This document shows, one piece after another, positions 44,601 to 51,857 of a DNA stretch of 52,539 nucleotides (positions within the stretch are counted from its first letter, which is position 1; the number at the start of each line of letters is the position of its first letter). The translations under genes were made by a program, and so were the position numbers. Origin of the DNA: Palsa-892 sp035556215 (lineage in GTDB: Bacteria; Pseudomonadota; Alphaproteobacteria; Rhizobiales; Xanthobacteraceae); contig DATMFI010000019.1 of the NCBI GenBank assembly GCA_035556215.1, forward strand, positions 1 through 52,539. Reading direction: 5' to 3'. Below the pieces are notes generated by a model. That model was not told the DNA's origin. It made no database searches and saw only the letters and a program-made list of their open reading frames with translations.

Positions 44601-44760
44601 TTCGCGCGACAAGCCGCGCCGCGAATATCACGAGCGCCGCGACAAGCCGATCGATCCCAACTCGCCTTTCGCGGCCCTTCTGCAACTGAAGGCTCGCATG
44701 CAATCGGCAGGCGAGTCGAAAGATGAGCCGGGAAAAACCGACGAAGACAAAAACAGCTGA
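41644..44760 (+). CDS. SUV3-like DEAD/DEAH-box RNA helicase
   Basis: Bacterial homologue of the mitochondrial degradosome helicase SUPV3L1, 1038 residues. Near the N-terminus lie Walker A GPTNTGKT at 22-29 and the DEVQ box at 104-107. The helicase C-domain follows (ATDAIGMGLNLD, then QIAGRAGRHSRDGT), with SUV3-type domains up to about 815. The last roughly 220 residues are low complexity: an Ala/Glu/Pro-rich stretch, then an Arg/His/Lys-rich stretch likely to bind RNA, and a C-terminal FAALLQLKARM motif that reads as conserved. The S4-domain gene overlaps its 3' end by 38 bases, and the two occur together in many alphaproteobacteria. Confidence 0.93.
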   Translation: MSVSLTPIPPAQRGRGVTAVLGPTNTGKTHLAIERMLAHSSGVIGLPLRLLAREVYNRAVERVGAGSVALITGEEKIKPANARYWVSTVEAMPQDLDVAFVALDEVQLAADLERGHVFTDRMLNRRGREETLVLGAATMRGLIERLLPGVNVVQRPRLSNLVFSGDKKITRLPRRSAIVAFSAEEVYAIAELIRRQRGGAAVVLGALSPRTRNAQVDMYQAGDVDYLIATDAIGMGLNLDVDHVAFASDRKFDGYQFRNLNPAEFAQIAGRAGRHSRDGTFGTTGRCRPFEAELVTKLENHEFEPVRIAQWRNSTLDFRSIKALLASLAAGPREEGLVRAPLADDVLVLEHAAKDKDSAALATTPAAVERLWEACQLPDYRKIAPAAHAELAMTLYGFLMRKGRIPAEWIARQIDHADRTDGDIDTLSNRIAQVRTWTFAANRADWLDDPEHWQGVARAVEDRLSDALHERLTQRFVDRRTSVLLRRLRENTTLETEITKTGDVVVEGHIIGHLSGFEFSPADASGDSEAKALRGAAQKALASEIENRAEKLAESGDEVFVLTADGTLRWSGDPVAKLIPADGVFEPRLRILADEQLTGPAREKVEERLARWMKAHVEKLLGPLVALGKAEDVTGIARGVAFQLVEAFGVLERAKVADEVKGLDQPTRAILRQHGVRFGAHHIYMPALLKPAPRALSTLLWALKNGGLQQKGVDDLPALAASGRTSIPVDPEIAKPLYRLAGYRVCGARAIRVDILERLADLIRPALAWRPGMQGDKPAGAFDGRGFTVTVAMTSLVGCAGEDFAAILRALGYRMDRRPAPIEPAAAETPAAAETSANAQTAPAATTQAPPAEAPADAQAETASEAPAPETPAGETPAATTAAENSGESESESASASAEAATAAAAAEPAMIEVWRPGRPPGERRAHRPHDRERKRPQHVSLPAQGGDSAAAEGEAKARDGRHERKHDSARRHDRKPRHDNSRHERSRDKPRREYHERRDKPIDPNSPFAALLQLKARMQSAGESKDEPGKTDEDKNS

Positions 44761-45043
44761 GTCCGCAGCCGCCCACCAGCGGATCGACCGCTGGCTATGG
44801 CACGCGCGCGTCGTGAAGACGCGCAAGCTCGCGGCAAAGCTTGTTGCCGCCGGTCACGTCCGGGTCAACGGCCGCCGTGTCCAAAGTCCTTCGCATTCCG
44901 TCGGCCGTGAAGATGTGTTGACCGTGGCGCTGCCGGGCAGCATCCGCGTCGTGCGCGTGATCGAGTTCGCCAGCCGCCGCGAAGGTGCGCACGCCGCAAT
45001 GGCCCTATACGAAAACATCAAGCCCTTCGGCCCGGAATCTTGA
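44723..45043 (+). CDS. S4-domain RNA-binding protein (HslR-like)
   Basis: Small RNA-binding protein of 106 residues. The S4 domain (about 18-80) opens with RIDRWLWHARVVKTR and continues with KLVAAGHVRVNGRRV, as in Hsp15/HslR, which rescues stalled 50S subunits with attached nascent chains. The start lies inside the helicase gene with a 38-base overlap in another frame. The first 15 residues are charged and may be disordered. The function by homology is ribosome recycling or RNA binding, unproven in alphaproteobacteria. Confidence 0.92.
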   Translation: MSREKPTKTKTAESAAAHQRIDRWLWHARVVKTRKLAAKLVAAGHVRVNGRRVQSPSHSVGREDVLTVALPGSIRVVRVIEFASRREGAHAAMALYENIKPFGPES

Positions 45044-45107
45044 TGCATTTGCTTGCACCATCCGCGCACATGCGTTAGGCCCCGCCCGTCACTATATCCA
45101 GAAGATC

Positions 45108-45443
45108 ATGACCTACGTCGTCACCGAAAACTGCATCCGCTGCAAATACATGGACTGCGTCGAAGTCTGTCCCGTCGACTGCTTCTACGAAGGCGAAAAC
45201 ATGCTCGTCATTCACCCCGACGAGTGCATTGACTGCGGCGTTTGCGAGCCGGAATGCCCGGCTGAAGCCATCAAGCCCGACACCGTCGGCGATCTCGATA
45301 AATGGCTCACGCTCAACGCCGATTACGCCAAGGTCTGGCCGAATATCACCGTGAAGCGCGAGCCGCCGGCCGATGCCAAGGAATGGGACGGCAAGCCGGA
45401 CAAGGAAAAGTTGTTCTCACCCGAACCGGGCGAAGGCGACTAG
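45108..45443 (+). CDS. fdxA: 7Fe ferredoxin FdxA
   Basis: Electron-transfer protein of 111 residues from ATG 45108 (MTYVVTENC). It carries one [3Fe-4S] and one [4Fe-4S] cluster. The cysteines are C9, C17 and C21 in the first half, and C40-x2-C43-x2-C46-x3-C50-P in the second, with extra C12 and C25. The C-terminal half has the family extension (DLDKWLTLNADYAKVWPNI). Longer upstream frames have no family match. It is a single gene between the S4-protein gene and carD, an arrangement common in Hyphomicrobiales. Its partner enzyme is unknown. Confidence 0.95.
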   Translation: MTYVVTENCIRCKYMDCVEVCPVDCFYEGENMLVIHPDECIDCGVCEPECPAEAIKPDTVGDLDKWLTLNADYAKVWPNITVKREPPADAKEWDGKPDKEKLFSPEPGEGD

Positions 45444-45543
45444 CCGGACGCGGCGCGATCGAGCTTCGCGCGATCGAATATTGCGCGCGCCGCAGGGTAT
45501 TTATCCCTCTTATTGTTTTGGGCCATCGCCTGGCCCCAAGACA

Positions 45544-45571
45544 TTGATTTTCTGCCGATTTGTGGTAATAT
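45544..45571 (+). promoter_or_regulatory. Predicted carD promoter
   Basis: TTGATT (45544-45549) and TAATAT (45566-45571) are 16 bases apart in the AT-richest part of the 272-bp gap before carD. The start would be near 45578, giving a leader of about 138-147 bases with some inverted repeats (GGTGCTCC/GGAGC around 45603-45620). Confidence 0.5.
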
Positions 45572-45715
45572 AGTCACAATCACAAACGTATCGCCCAGCT
45601 TTGGTGCTCCCCACGGAGCCTTCCATCTCGGAACTAGACTATTTATCCGGCGTTTCTCAGGCTGTCCTCGCCTCACAAGGGATGCGGACGGTATTCACAC
45701 CTTACGGTTGAGCGA

Positions 45716-46384
45716 GTGACCACGATGAATAAAAAACGCAAGGCAGCGGCAAAAGGATCAAAAGTGGCCAAAAGCAAAACCGCGTCCGCGAAGACGACCC
45801 CTCCTGCCGCAGCCCCGGTCAAGAAGCCGGCGCTGAGCCGCCAGGGTTTCCGCACCAATGAGCACATCGTTTATCCGGCGCACGGCGTCGGCCAGATCGT
45901 GCGTATCGAAGAGCAGGAAGTCGCGGGCCACAAGCTCGAGCTGTTCGTCATCAGTTTCCAGAAGGACAAGATGACGCTTCGCGTTCCGACCGCGAAAGCG
46001 GCGGCCGTCGGCATGCGCAAGCTCGCCGGCCCCGACGTCGTCAAGAAGTCGCTCGACACGCTCAAGGGCCGCGCCCGCATCAAGCGCACGATGTGGAGCC
46101 GCCGCGCCCAGGAATACGAAGCGAAGATCAATTCGGGCAATCTGATCTCGATCGCCGAAGTCGTCCGCGATCTCTTCCGCTCGGAAAATCAGCCGGAGCA
46201 GTCCTACAGCGAACGCCAGCTTTACGAAGCGGCGCTCGATCGCATGGTGCGCGAGCTCGCCACCATCGAGGACATCACCGAGACCGAAGCCGGCAAGCAG
46301 GTCGAAGGCTATCTCCTCAAGGGTCCGAAGCGCGGCCCCAAGACGGAAGAAGCGCCCGCTGAAAAGCAGGACGAAGCGGCCTGA
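45716..46384 (+). CDS. carD: CarD family transcriptional regulator
   Basis: RNA-polymerase-binding regulator of the CarD/CdnL family, which in several bacteria stabilises open promoter complexes, notably at rRNA promoters. The start is GTG 45716 or ATG 45725 (MTTMNKKRK), 222 or 219 residues. No clear Shine-Dalgarno decides between them. Residues 1-45 are Lys/Ala-rich. The CarD Tudor-like domain (about 48-110) begins with NEHIVYPAHGVGQIV and is followed by the helical C-domain. It is in a single-gene unit with its own predicted promoter and a strong terminator. Confidence 0.94.
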   Translation: MTTMNKKRKAAAKGSKVAKSKTASAKTTPPAAAPVKKPALSRQGFRTNEHIVYPAHGVGQIVRIEEQEVAGHKLELFVISFQKDKMTLRVPTAKAAAVGMRKLAGPDVVKKSLDTLKGRARIKRTMWSRRAQEYEAKINSGNLISIAEVVRDLFRSENQPEQSYSERQLYEAALDRMVRELATIEDITETEAGKQVEGYLLKGPKRGPKTEEAPAEKQDEAA

Positions 46385-46403
46385 TCGCTTTTGCTCCGGC
46401 AAA

Positions 46404-46437
46404 ATAAAAAAGCCCGGCCTCGCGCCGGGCTTTTTCT
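46404..46437. terminator. Bidirectional terminator between carD and M48 gene
   Basis: AGCCCGGC (46411-46418) and GCCGGGCT (46424-46431) form an 8-bp stem with a 5-base loop. It is flanked by an A-run (46404-46411) and a T-run (46431-46435). It can terminate both carD and the convergent M48 gene. Confidence 0.8.
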
Positions 46438-46444
46438 TTGAAGC

Positions 46445-47929
46445 TCATTCGACGACGATCTTTACCCGGTCGCCGAACTTCAACTTGGCATCCTTGTCGA
46501 GGCCGTTGAGGATCAGGAAGCGCTCGAGCTTCTTGTCCGGCACCGCCATTCTGCGCGCGAGCCGCTCGACCGTATCGGTCAGGCCGACACGCACCACCGA
46601 AATGCGCAGCGGCTTGACGTTCTTGATCTCCTCGGTGCCGACCCGGCGGAAGGTATCGGCGGCCGCGCGGAAAGCCTGATCGTTCTGCGGCGTGATCTCG
46701 CGCGCGGCGAAAACCAGCCGATAGACGTCGCTGCCGAAACGGATCGCGTAGAGGCGGAACGACCATTGCTGCCCGCGCGCGACGGCCGTCGCCGCCGGGA
46801 AGCCGTTGATGTTCATTGCCTGAATCGACGCCGGATCGACGCCGTCGATCCAGCCGGAGGACAGATAGGTCGCAAGCGGCGTGGTGCCCGGAACCCGCAC
46901 GGCGTCGAGACGCAGCGCTTCCTTGCCCGAAGCAGTCGCGCCGAGCACGGCTTGCGCCGTGTTTTCGAGCGAGAAGCCCTCCGGCGCGGTGAAGGTGAAT
47001 CCGAGGTTCGGATGCAGGAAGCTCCGGCCCCGCACGTAGCCTTCCTTCGGATCGTCGCCATAGACCATGCCGTCGATGGCATCGAGGAAATCGCCGCGGT
47101 CGCGCTCGGCGCTTTGCGCGCCGTACTGGCTGGCATTGGTGATGGCGAGCGAAACGCGCTCGGGCGTCGCCGGATGGCTCGAGATGAAATCGACCTGATC
47201 CTTGCTCTGGCTCACCGCGTTGCCGGCGCGCAGATTGGCGTAACGGCCCATCGTCGCAAGAAAGCGCGAGGCGCCGTAAGGATCGTAGCCGGCGCGCGCC
47301 GAAATCCCGACGCCGACCGCATCGGCCTCCAGCTCCTGATCGCGCGAGAACGCCGCGAGCGAGATCTTGTTCTTGGCGAGCGCCAGCGCGCCCAAATCCG
47401 GATCCTGCACGACGTCGGAAATCACCCGGCTCACGATCATCGCCTGCCGCACCTGCGCTTCGCGGATCGCCGCGTGCCGCGCGATGACATGCGCCATTTC
47501 GTGCGCGAGCACCGAGGAAAGCTCGGCGTCGTCGTTGGCGAGCGCGATCAGGCCGCGCGTTACATAGAGTGTGCCGCCAGGCAGCGCGAAGGCGTTGATC
47601 GCCGGCGAGTTGAGGATCGTCACGCGATAATGAATGTCGGGCCGCTCCGACGCCGACACCAGGCGGTTCACGACCTTGGTGATCTGCGCCTCGAGCGCGG
47701 GCGAATGATAAACGCCGCCATAGGCCGCGACGAGGCGCTCATGTTCCTTGCGCTGCTCGGGCGGCAGCTCGCGCGCGACATCGTCGCGCGCGGCGGAGGC
47801 TTCCGACAAACCGAAGCGATCGGTTTCCAGCGTCGAGCACGAGGCAAGCAGGAGCGAGACGGCAAGCGCCGCCCCGGCAAGGCGAAAGCCCGCCGGCCAA
47901 ACCGCACCCTTTTCCCTGCGCCACATCAT
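46445..47929 (-). CDS. M48-family metallopeptidase lipoprotein
   Basis: Putative outer-membrane-quality-control protease of the BepA/YfgC-like group, 494 residues from ATG 47929. The signal carries a lipobox (VSLLLASC), so a periplasmic lipoprotein is expected. The zinc motif HEMAH is at H143-E144-x2-H147, with the third ligand Glu in the ELEADAVG region. The C-terminal 60 residues resemble a LysM-like segment (VGLTDTVERLARRMAVPD to GDRVKIVVE). A longer frame from 48259 is not supported. The start overlaps the stop of the nuclease-like gene as ATGA, so the two are coupled. It is convergent with carD across a terminator. Confidence 0.9.
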   Translation of the reverse strand: MMWRREKGAVWPAGFRLAGAALAVSLLLASCSTLETDRFGLSEASAARDDVARELPPEQRKEHERLVAAYGGVYHSPALEAQITKVVNRLVSASERPDIHYRVTILNSPAINAFALPGGTLYVTRGLIALANDDAELSSVLAHEMAHVIARHAAIREAQVRQAMIVSRVISDVVQDPDLGALALAKNKISLAAFSRDQELEADAVGVGISARAGYDPYGASRFLATMGRYANLRAGNAVSQSKDQVDFISSHPATPERVSLAITNASQYGAQSAERDRGDFLDAIDGMVYGDDPKEGYVRGRSFLHPNLGFTFTAPEGFSLENTAQAVLGATASGKEALRLDAVRVPGTTPLATYLSSGWIDGVDPASIQAMNINGFPAATAVARGQQWSFRLYAIRFGSDVYRLVFAAREITPQNDQAFRAAADTFRRVGTEEIKNVKPLRISVVRVGLTDTVERLARRMAVPDKKLERFLILNGLDKDAKLKFGDRVKIVVE

Positions 47930-48756
47930 GTGCCGCGATCCTTCAGCAATTCCAGCGATGCCGGCTGGCGGATTTCGATGGCCGGCCCGCCCGAGGAGAA
48001 TAGCACGCCGCGCACTCGCACCCGTTGACCTCGCAGGCTTTTGAGATCGATCCCGACCGCCGCAAAGCCCCGGCGCGCCGCGCGCGGAATGACGATTGTA
48101 AAGTCTTTGCGATAGCGCTTCCCGAAATCGAGATAGGTACGGCTCGCCGTTTCGCCAATATGGTGAACAACTCCCTCCACCACCGCGAACCGGCCTGTCG
48201 CCGCATTCAGCGCCGCGAGGTCGTCGGCGGCGATCACGGCAAAACGCGCCTCCCGCCAAAGACCTTTTCGCGCGGCCCGCGCTTTGTTTTCGGCATCGAG
48301 CAGCGCGTGTACGCAGGGCAGCGCGCTCGCTTCGGGCGCCACCCGCAGCCAGCCCGCGGCGACGAGATCGGCCTGCAGCCAGCGCGCGTCGTTTCCGGCA
48401 AGAACGGCTTGCGCGACGAGACGCCCGTAACGATCGCGAACGCCCTCGCCGCCATAAAGCGTCAGCGATTTGCCTGCGGCAATTTGATTGAGCGCATCGG
48501 TCGCCTGCGCTGCCGCTGCCGCATCACCGTCGAGCGCATTCGCCGCGACGACACCCGCGAGCCGCAGCTCGCGGCCGTCGGCAAGACGCAAGGTCGCGCC
48601 ATCATGTGCATTCGACACCAACACAGTTTCGAGTACGGCTCGGGCTTCCGCGCACCCCCCCATCACTTCGGTGGCGCAAGCCGGAAGCGAAACAGCCATC
48701 GCAGCGGCGCCAGCCGTCCACCAGGCGATCGCAGAACTATGGCGAACGCAGCGCAC
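47926..48756 (-). CDS. Thermonuclease-like (SNase fold) secreted protein
   Basis: Exported protein of 276 residues. An N-terminal signal (about 8-28) is followed by an OB-type SNase-like domain (about 40-170), with opening HDGATLRLADGRELRLAGV and the DRYGRL segment. The C-terminal part (about 180-270) resembles a nucleic-acid-binding OB region. The classic SNase catalytic residues are only partly recognisable, so nuclease activity is uncertain. The stop overlaps the M48 start (ATGA). Family naming as thermonuclease is from the SNase-like architecture, by memory. Confidence 0.75.
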   Translation of the reverse strand: MRCVRHSSAIAWWTAGAAAMAVSLPACATEVMGGCAEARAVLETVLVSNAHDGATLRLADGRELRLAGVVAANALDGDAAAAAQATDALNQIAAGKSLTLYGGEGVRDRYGRLVAQAVLAGNDARWLQADLVAAGWLRVAPEASALPCVHALLDAENKARAARKGLWREARFAVIAADDLAALNAATGRFAVVEGVVHHIGETASRTYLDFGKRYRKDFTIVIPRAARRGFAAVGIDLKSLRGQRVRVRGVLFSSGGPAIEIRQPASLELLKDRGT

Positions 48757-48868
48757 GCGTAACGATCCCCCTTCTCCCGCGTCTTATGAGCGGCCATTAT
48801 CAACGGCTTTATGGCGGCGATTTTGCGGCCTCCGGCACGCCGCTAAATTCGCCTGCCTGTTGCAAAAA

Positions 48869-49660
48869 TTATTCGGCGGCTTCCAGCCGCTTGTGATCGA
48901 GCGGCAGAATTTCGACCTTCTTGCCTTCCTCGGCCACGAGCACGGCGTTTTCGGGCACGGCGGTCCAGTTCTTGTGGTCGCCGTCGAGGGGCTCGGAAAC
49001 TACGACGACATCGGATCCCGATGTCCGGAAATAAAGCGTATTGGCGGCGTCGTTCACCGCGTAACGGAAAGCATAGAGGTCGCGGCCATTGGCAAGCGCC
49101 GCCGTGAAGCGCATCGACACTTTATGGCCGCCCTCCCCGAGCATGCCGGTGATCCGGTGGAGCACCTTCGCCGTCGCCGCGACCGGCGAAGTTTCGGCAC
49201 CCGCGCCCATGATGGCGAGAAACACCGCTTCCGAGTCGGTGGTGCCGAGCCGCGCGGGATAAACTTCATCGGGGATCATGTTCTCGACCCGCCGCCGCAG
49301 CCGGCTCCAGTCGCCGACGAAGCCGTTATGCATGAACAGCCAGTTGCGGCAGACGAACGGATGACAATTCGGCCGGGTGATCGGCGTTCCCGTCGCCGCG
49401 CGAATATGCGCGAAGAACAGACGCGAGCGGATGTGGCGGCACAGATAGCGCAGATTCTCATCCGACCACGCCGGCCGCACTTCCTTGTAGAGTCCGGGAT
49501 CGGGATATTCGCCGAACCAGCCGAGGCCGAAACCGTCGCCGTTGGTGCTGACCGTCGATTCGAGCGCTTTGATGCTTTGCGAGATCAGCGAGTGTGACGG
49601 CTCCGTCACATAGTGCTCGAGAGCGATGGTCTCTCCGCGATAAGCGATCCACCGGCACAT
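48869..49660 (-). CDS. Class II glutamine amidotransferase (EgtC/YafJ-like)
   Basis: Ntn-type glutaminase-fold protein of 263 residues with nucleophile Cys2 (MCRWIAYRG). The glutamine-binding region shows NGDGFGLGWF, RAATG, NCHPFV and MHNGFVGDW, matching stand-alone GATase type 2 proteins such as EgtC and YafJ. No synthetase partner is adjacent, so the substrate is unknown. It follows the asparagine-synthase-type gene with an 88-bp gap on the same strand. Membership in the ergothioneine pathway is not supported because no egtB or egtD is in the window. Confidence 0.88.
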   Translation of the reverse strand: MCRWIAYRGETIALEHYVTEPSHSLISQSIKALESTVSTNGDGFGLGWFGEYPDPGLYKEVRPAWSDENLRYLCRHIRSRLFFAHIRAATGTPITRPNCHPFVCRNWLFMHNGFVGDWSRLRRRVENMIPDEVYPARLGTTDSEAVFLAIMGAGAETSPVAATAKVLHRITGMLGEGGHKVSMRFTAALANGRDLYAFRYAVNDAANTLYFRTSGSDVVVVSEPLDGDHKNWTAVPENAVLVAEEGKKVEILPLDHKRLEAAE

Positions 49661-49748
49661 ATCCGCTAATCCCGTCCGTTACATCCCGCGCTGGCTATCT
49701 CGCTGCGAGGAATGAGCGAATTCGCCATTTCGCGCAAATCACTTCCCG

Positions 49749-51518
49749 TCACAGATTATGAATCTGCAGCCAGTTCTCCAGCAACACCGCCTGCCACAGT
49801 TTCGAGTGCCCCTTGGGGGTGAGTTCCCCTTCCGGATTGGCCAGGAGCCGCTCGACATAGTCACGGTTAAAGAGACCGCGCGCCCGTGCCGAAGGCTGGT
49901 TGAGAACGTCGCGGGCATAATCGAGAAACGGCCCGCGGATGTATTTGAGCGCCGGCACCGGGAAATAGCCCTTCGGCCGGTCGATGACCTCCGGCGGCAC
50001 GACGCCGCGCGAAGCTTCCTTGAGGACGTATTTGCCGCCGTCGCGCACCTTGAGCCCGGCCGGGATGCGGGCGGCGAGTTCCACGAGCTCATGGTCCAGA
50101 AACGGCACACGGGCCTCGAGGCCCCAGGCCATCGTCATGTTGTCGACCCGCTTCACCGGATCGTCCACCAGCATGACCTCGGTATCGAGCTCCAGCGTCG
50201 CGTCGATCGGGCGGGCCTCCGCGTGCTCGGCGAAGAAGCGCTCGACGAATTCGCCGGTGTAATCCTCGCCGGCGTATTCGGGCGAAAGCGCCTCGCGCAT
50301 CTCGGCGTGGTCGCGGTCGAAATAGACCCGCGCGTAATCGGCCGCCGGATCGTTCGAGCGCATCATTTTCGGATACCAGTGATAGCCGCCGAACACTTCG
50401 TCGGCGCCCTGGCCGCTTTGCACGACCTTGACGTGCTTTGCGACCTCGCGTGACAGAAGATAGAAGCCGATCGCATCGTGGCTCATCATCGGCTCGGACA
50501 TCGCCTCGATCGCATCGGGCAGCGCCTTCAGCGCCGCATCCGACGGAATCATGATGCGCTGATGCTGTGTGCCGAATTTCTTCGCGATGAAATCGGAATA
50601 CTTGAACTCGTCGCCCTTGAGGTTGCCGACGCTCTCGAAACCGATGGCGAATGTCTTGAGATCGGTTTGGCCGCTTTGCGCGAGCAGCGCGACCACGAGC
50701 GAACTGTCGAGTCCGCCCGACAGCAAAACGCCGACCGGGACGTCGGCGACCTGCCGCCGCTTGATCGACACCGTGAGCGCATCGAGCACGGCTTCCTGCC
50801 ACTCTTCCTTGCTCATCGCACGGTCTTGCGGCCGTGTGCCGACGTCGAGATGCCAGTAGGTTTCCTCGCGCCGCGTGCCGTCGGGCTCGATCGTCAGGAT
50901 CGTCGCCGGCGGCAATTTGCGAACGCCCTTCAGGATCGTGCGCGGCGGCACGACGACGGCGTGCAGCGACATGTAGTTATGAAGACCGACCGGATCGATC
51001 GACGTATCGACGCCGCCCGCCGCGAGCAGCGCCGGCAGCGTCGATGCAAAGCGCAAACGCTTGCCGTCGTCGGCGAGGTAAAGCGGCTTGATGCCGAGCC
51101 GGTCGCGCGCGATGACGACCCGTCCCGAGTCGCGCTCCCAGAGCGCGAAGGCGAACATGCCGTGGAAGCGCTCGACGCAGCGCGCCCCCCATTCGGCATA
51201 GGATTTGAGAATGACCTCGGTGTCGCCGCCGGAGAAAAAGCGATGGCCTTTTTCCTTCAGCGTCTTTCGCAGCTCGCGAAAATTATAGATGCAGCCGTTG
51301 AACGCGATCGCGAGCCCAAGCTCGCTGTCGATCATCGGCTGGTTCGATGTCGCTTCGCAATCGAGGATGCTGAGGCGCCGGTGGCCGAGGCCGATGCGAT
51401 CCTGAATGAAGATTCCGCTCGCATCGGGTCCGCGCGCGGCCATGCTCTTCGCCATCGAGGCGATGTCAGCCGCCGATACTTGTTGCTGAAACGATATTTC
51501 TCCGCATAACCCGCACAT
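49749..51518 (-). CDS. N-acetylglutaminylglutamine amidotransferase (asparagine-synthase type)
   Basis: Amidotransferase of 589 residues from ATG 51518. Cys2 of MCGLCGEISF is the glutaminase nucleophile, so the longer frame from 51572 is rejected. The glutaminase domain is about 2-200 and the synthetase ATP-pyrophosphatase domain follows, with LLSGGLDSSLVVAL near 262-275. Segments such as FNGCIYNFREL and GLHNYMSLHAVVVPPRTILKG match the NAGGN branch, which makes an osmoprotectant dipeptide amide in rhizobia (AsnO). The usual partner gene ngg is not next to it. Ordinary AsnB is the main alternative. The start has no good Shine-Dalgarno and overlaps the stop of a small upstream ORF (TGATG). Confidence 0.82.
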   Translation of the reverse strand: MCGLCGEISFQQQVSAADIASMAKSMAARGPDASGIFIQDRIGLGHRRLSILDCEATSNQPMIDSELGLAIAFNGCIYNFRELRKTLKEKGHRFFSGGDTEVILKSYAEWGARCVERFHGMFAFALWERDSGRVVIARDRLGIKPLYLADDGKRLRFASTLPALLAAGGVDTSIDPVGLHNYMSLHAVVVPPRTILKGVRKLPPATILTIEPDGTRREETYWHLDVGTRPQDRAMSKEEWQEAVLDALTVSIKRRQVADVPVGVLLSGGLDSSLVVALLAQSGQTDLKTFAIGFESVGNLKGDEFKYSDFIAKKFGTQHQRIMIPSDAALKALPDAIEAMSEPMMSHDAIGFYLLSREVAKHVKVVQSGQGADEVFGGYHWYPKMMRSNDPAADYARVYFDRDHAEMREALSPEYAGEDYTGEFVERFFAEHAEARPIDATLELDTEVMLVDDPVKRVDNMTMAWGLEARVPFLDHELVELAARIPAGLKVRDGGKYVLKEASRGVVPPEVIDRPKGYFPVPALKYIRGPFLDYARDVLNQPSARARGLFNRDYVERLLANPEGELTPKGHSKLWQAVLLENWLQIHNL

Positions 51519-51679
51519 CAGAACATGATCCCGAAACGTTGAAGCCGGTTTTCGGAAAGGATCACGCTCCAACAGGAAGCCGGATCGGATTCAGCCGGAA
51601 TGGATCGAAGGGTAGAGACGCGCTTTAGACAGATACACGCCCCCAATGCTTGGCTGCATTGGCGGTTGCTGACGTTCAC
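51518..51679 (-). CDS. Putative 53-residue leader ORF coupled to the amidotransferase
   Basis: An ORF starting GTG at 51679 has a perfect AGGAG (51686-51690) six bases upstream. It ends with TGA at 51518-51520, sharing the A of the amidotransferase ATG (TGATG). The peptide begins VNVSNRQCSQALGACICL, is Cys-rich at the start and ends in repeat-derived sequence. The same frame stays open upstream to 51970. That longer version has a signal-like stretch, but a strong -10 box lies inside it, which argues against it. It may be a coupling or leader peptide and not a protein with its own function. Confidence 0.35.
   Translation of the reverse strand: MNVSNRQCSQALGACICLKRVSTLRSIPAESDPASCWSVILSENRLQRFGIMF
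51521..51569. repeat. Rhizobiales-type short dispersed palindromic repeat
   Basis: GATCC...CGAAAC and GGTTTTCGG...GGATCA form an imperfect inverted repeat. The sequence resembles, from memory, a short palindromic element found in many copies in rhizobial intergenic regions (typical core GATCATGATCC, then CGGTTTTCGG, then GATCATGCTC). Only one copy was noticed in this window. It directly abuts the amidotransferase start codon. Confidence 0.55.
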
Positions 51680-51827
51680 GATGTTCTCCTGATTGTCTTT
51701 CGTGATGAAAACGCAGCCCGGCGCGAAAGTGTTCCTCACTTTTTCGACAAGGACACTCGCATTGCGGGAAAAACCCGTTTGCGCGCACGACGCGAAATCC
51801 GAAGGAAAAGCTTGATAGGATAAAACT

Positions 51828-51857
51828 ATTATACTTTCGTCTAGGGGTTGTGCCCAA
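51828..51857 (-). promoter_or_regulatory. Candidate promoter of the amidotransferase gene
   Basis: The minus strand has a consensus TATAAT at 51828-51833. TTGGGC at 51852-51857 is a weak -35 at 18 bases. The start would be near 51821, giving a leader of about 300 bases through the small ORF and the repeat. The surrounding 51800-51910 segment is clearly more AT-rich than its neighbours. Confidence 0.4.

Noticed and set aside
51591..51857. 88-codon minus-strand frame in the amidotransferase upstream region
   Set aside because: It overlaps the better-supported coupled small ORF in another frame, lacks a ribosome site and contains the predicted promoter at its start.
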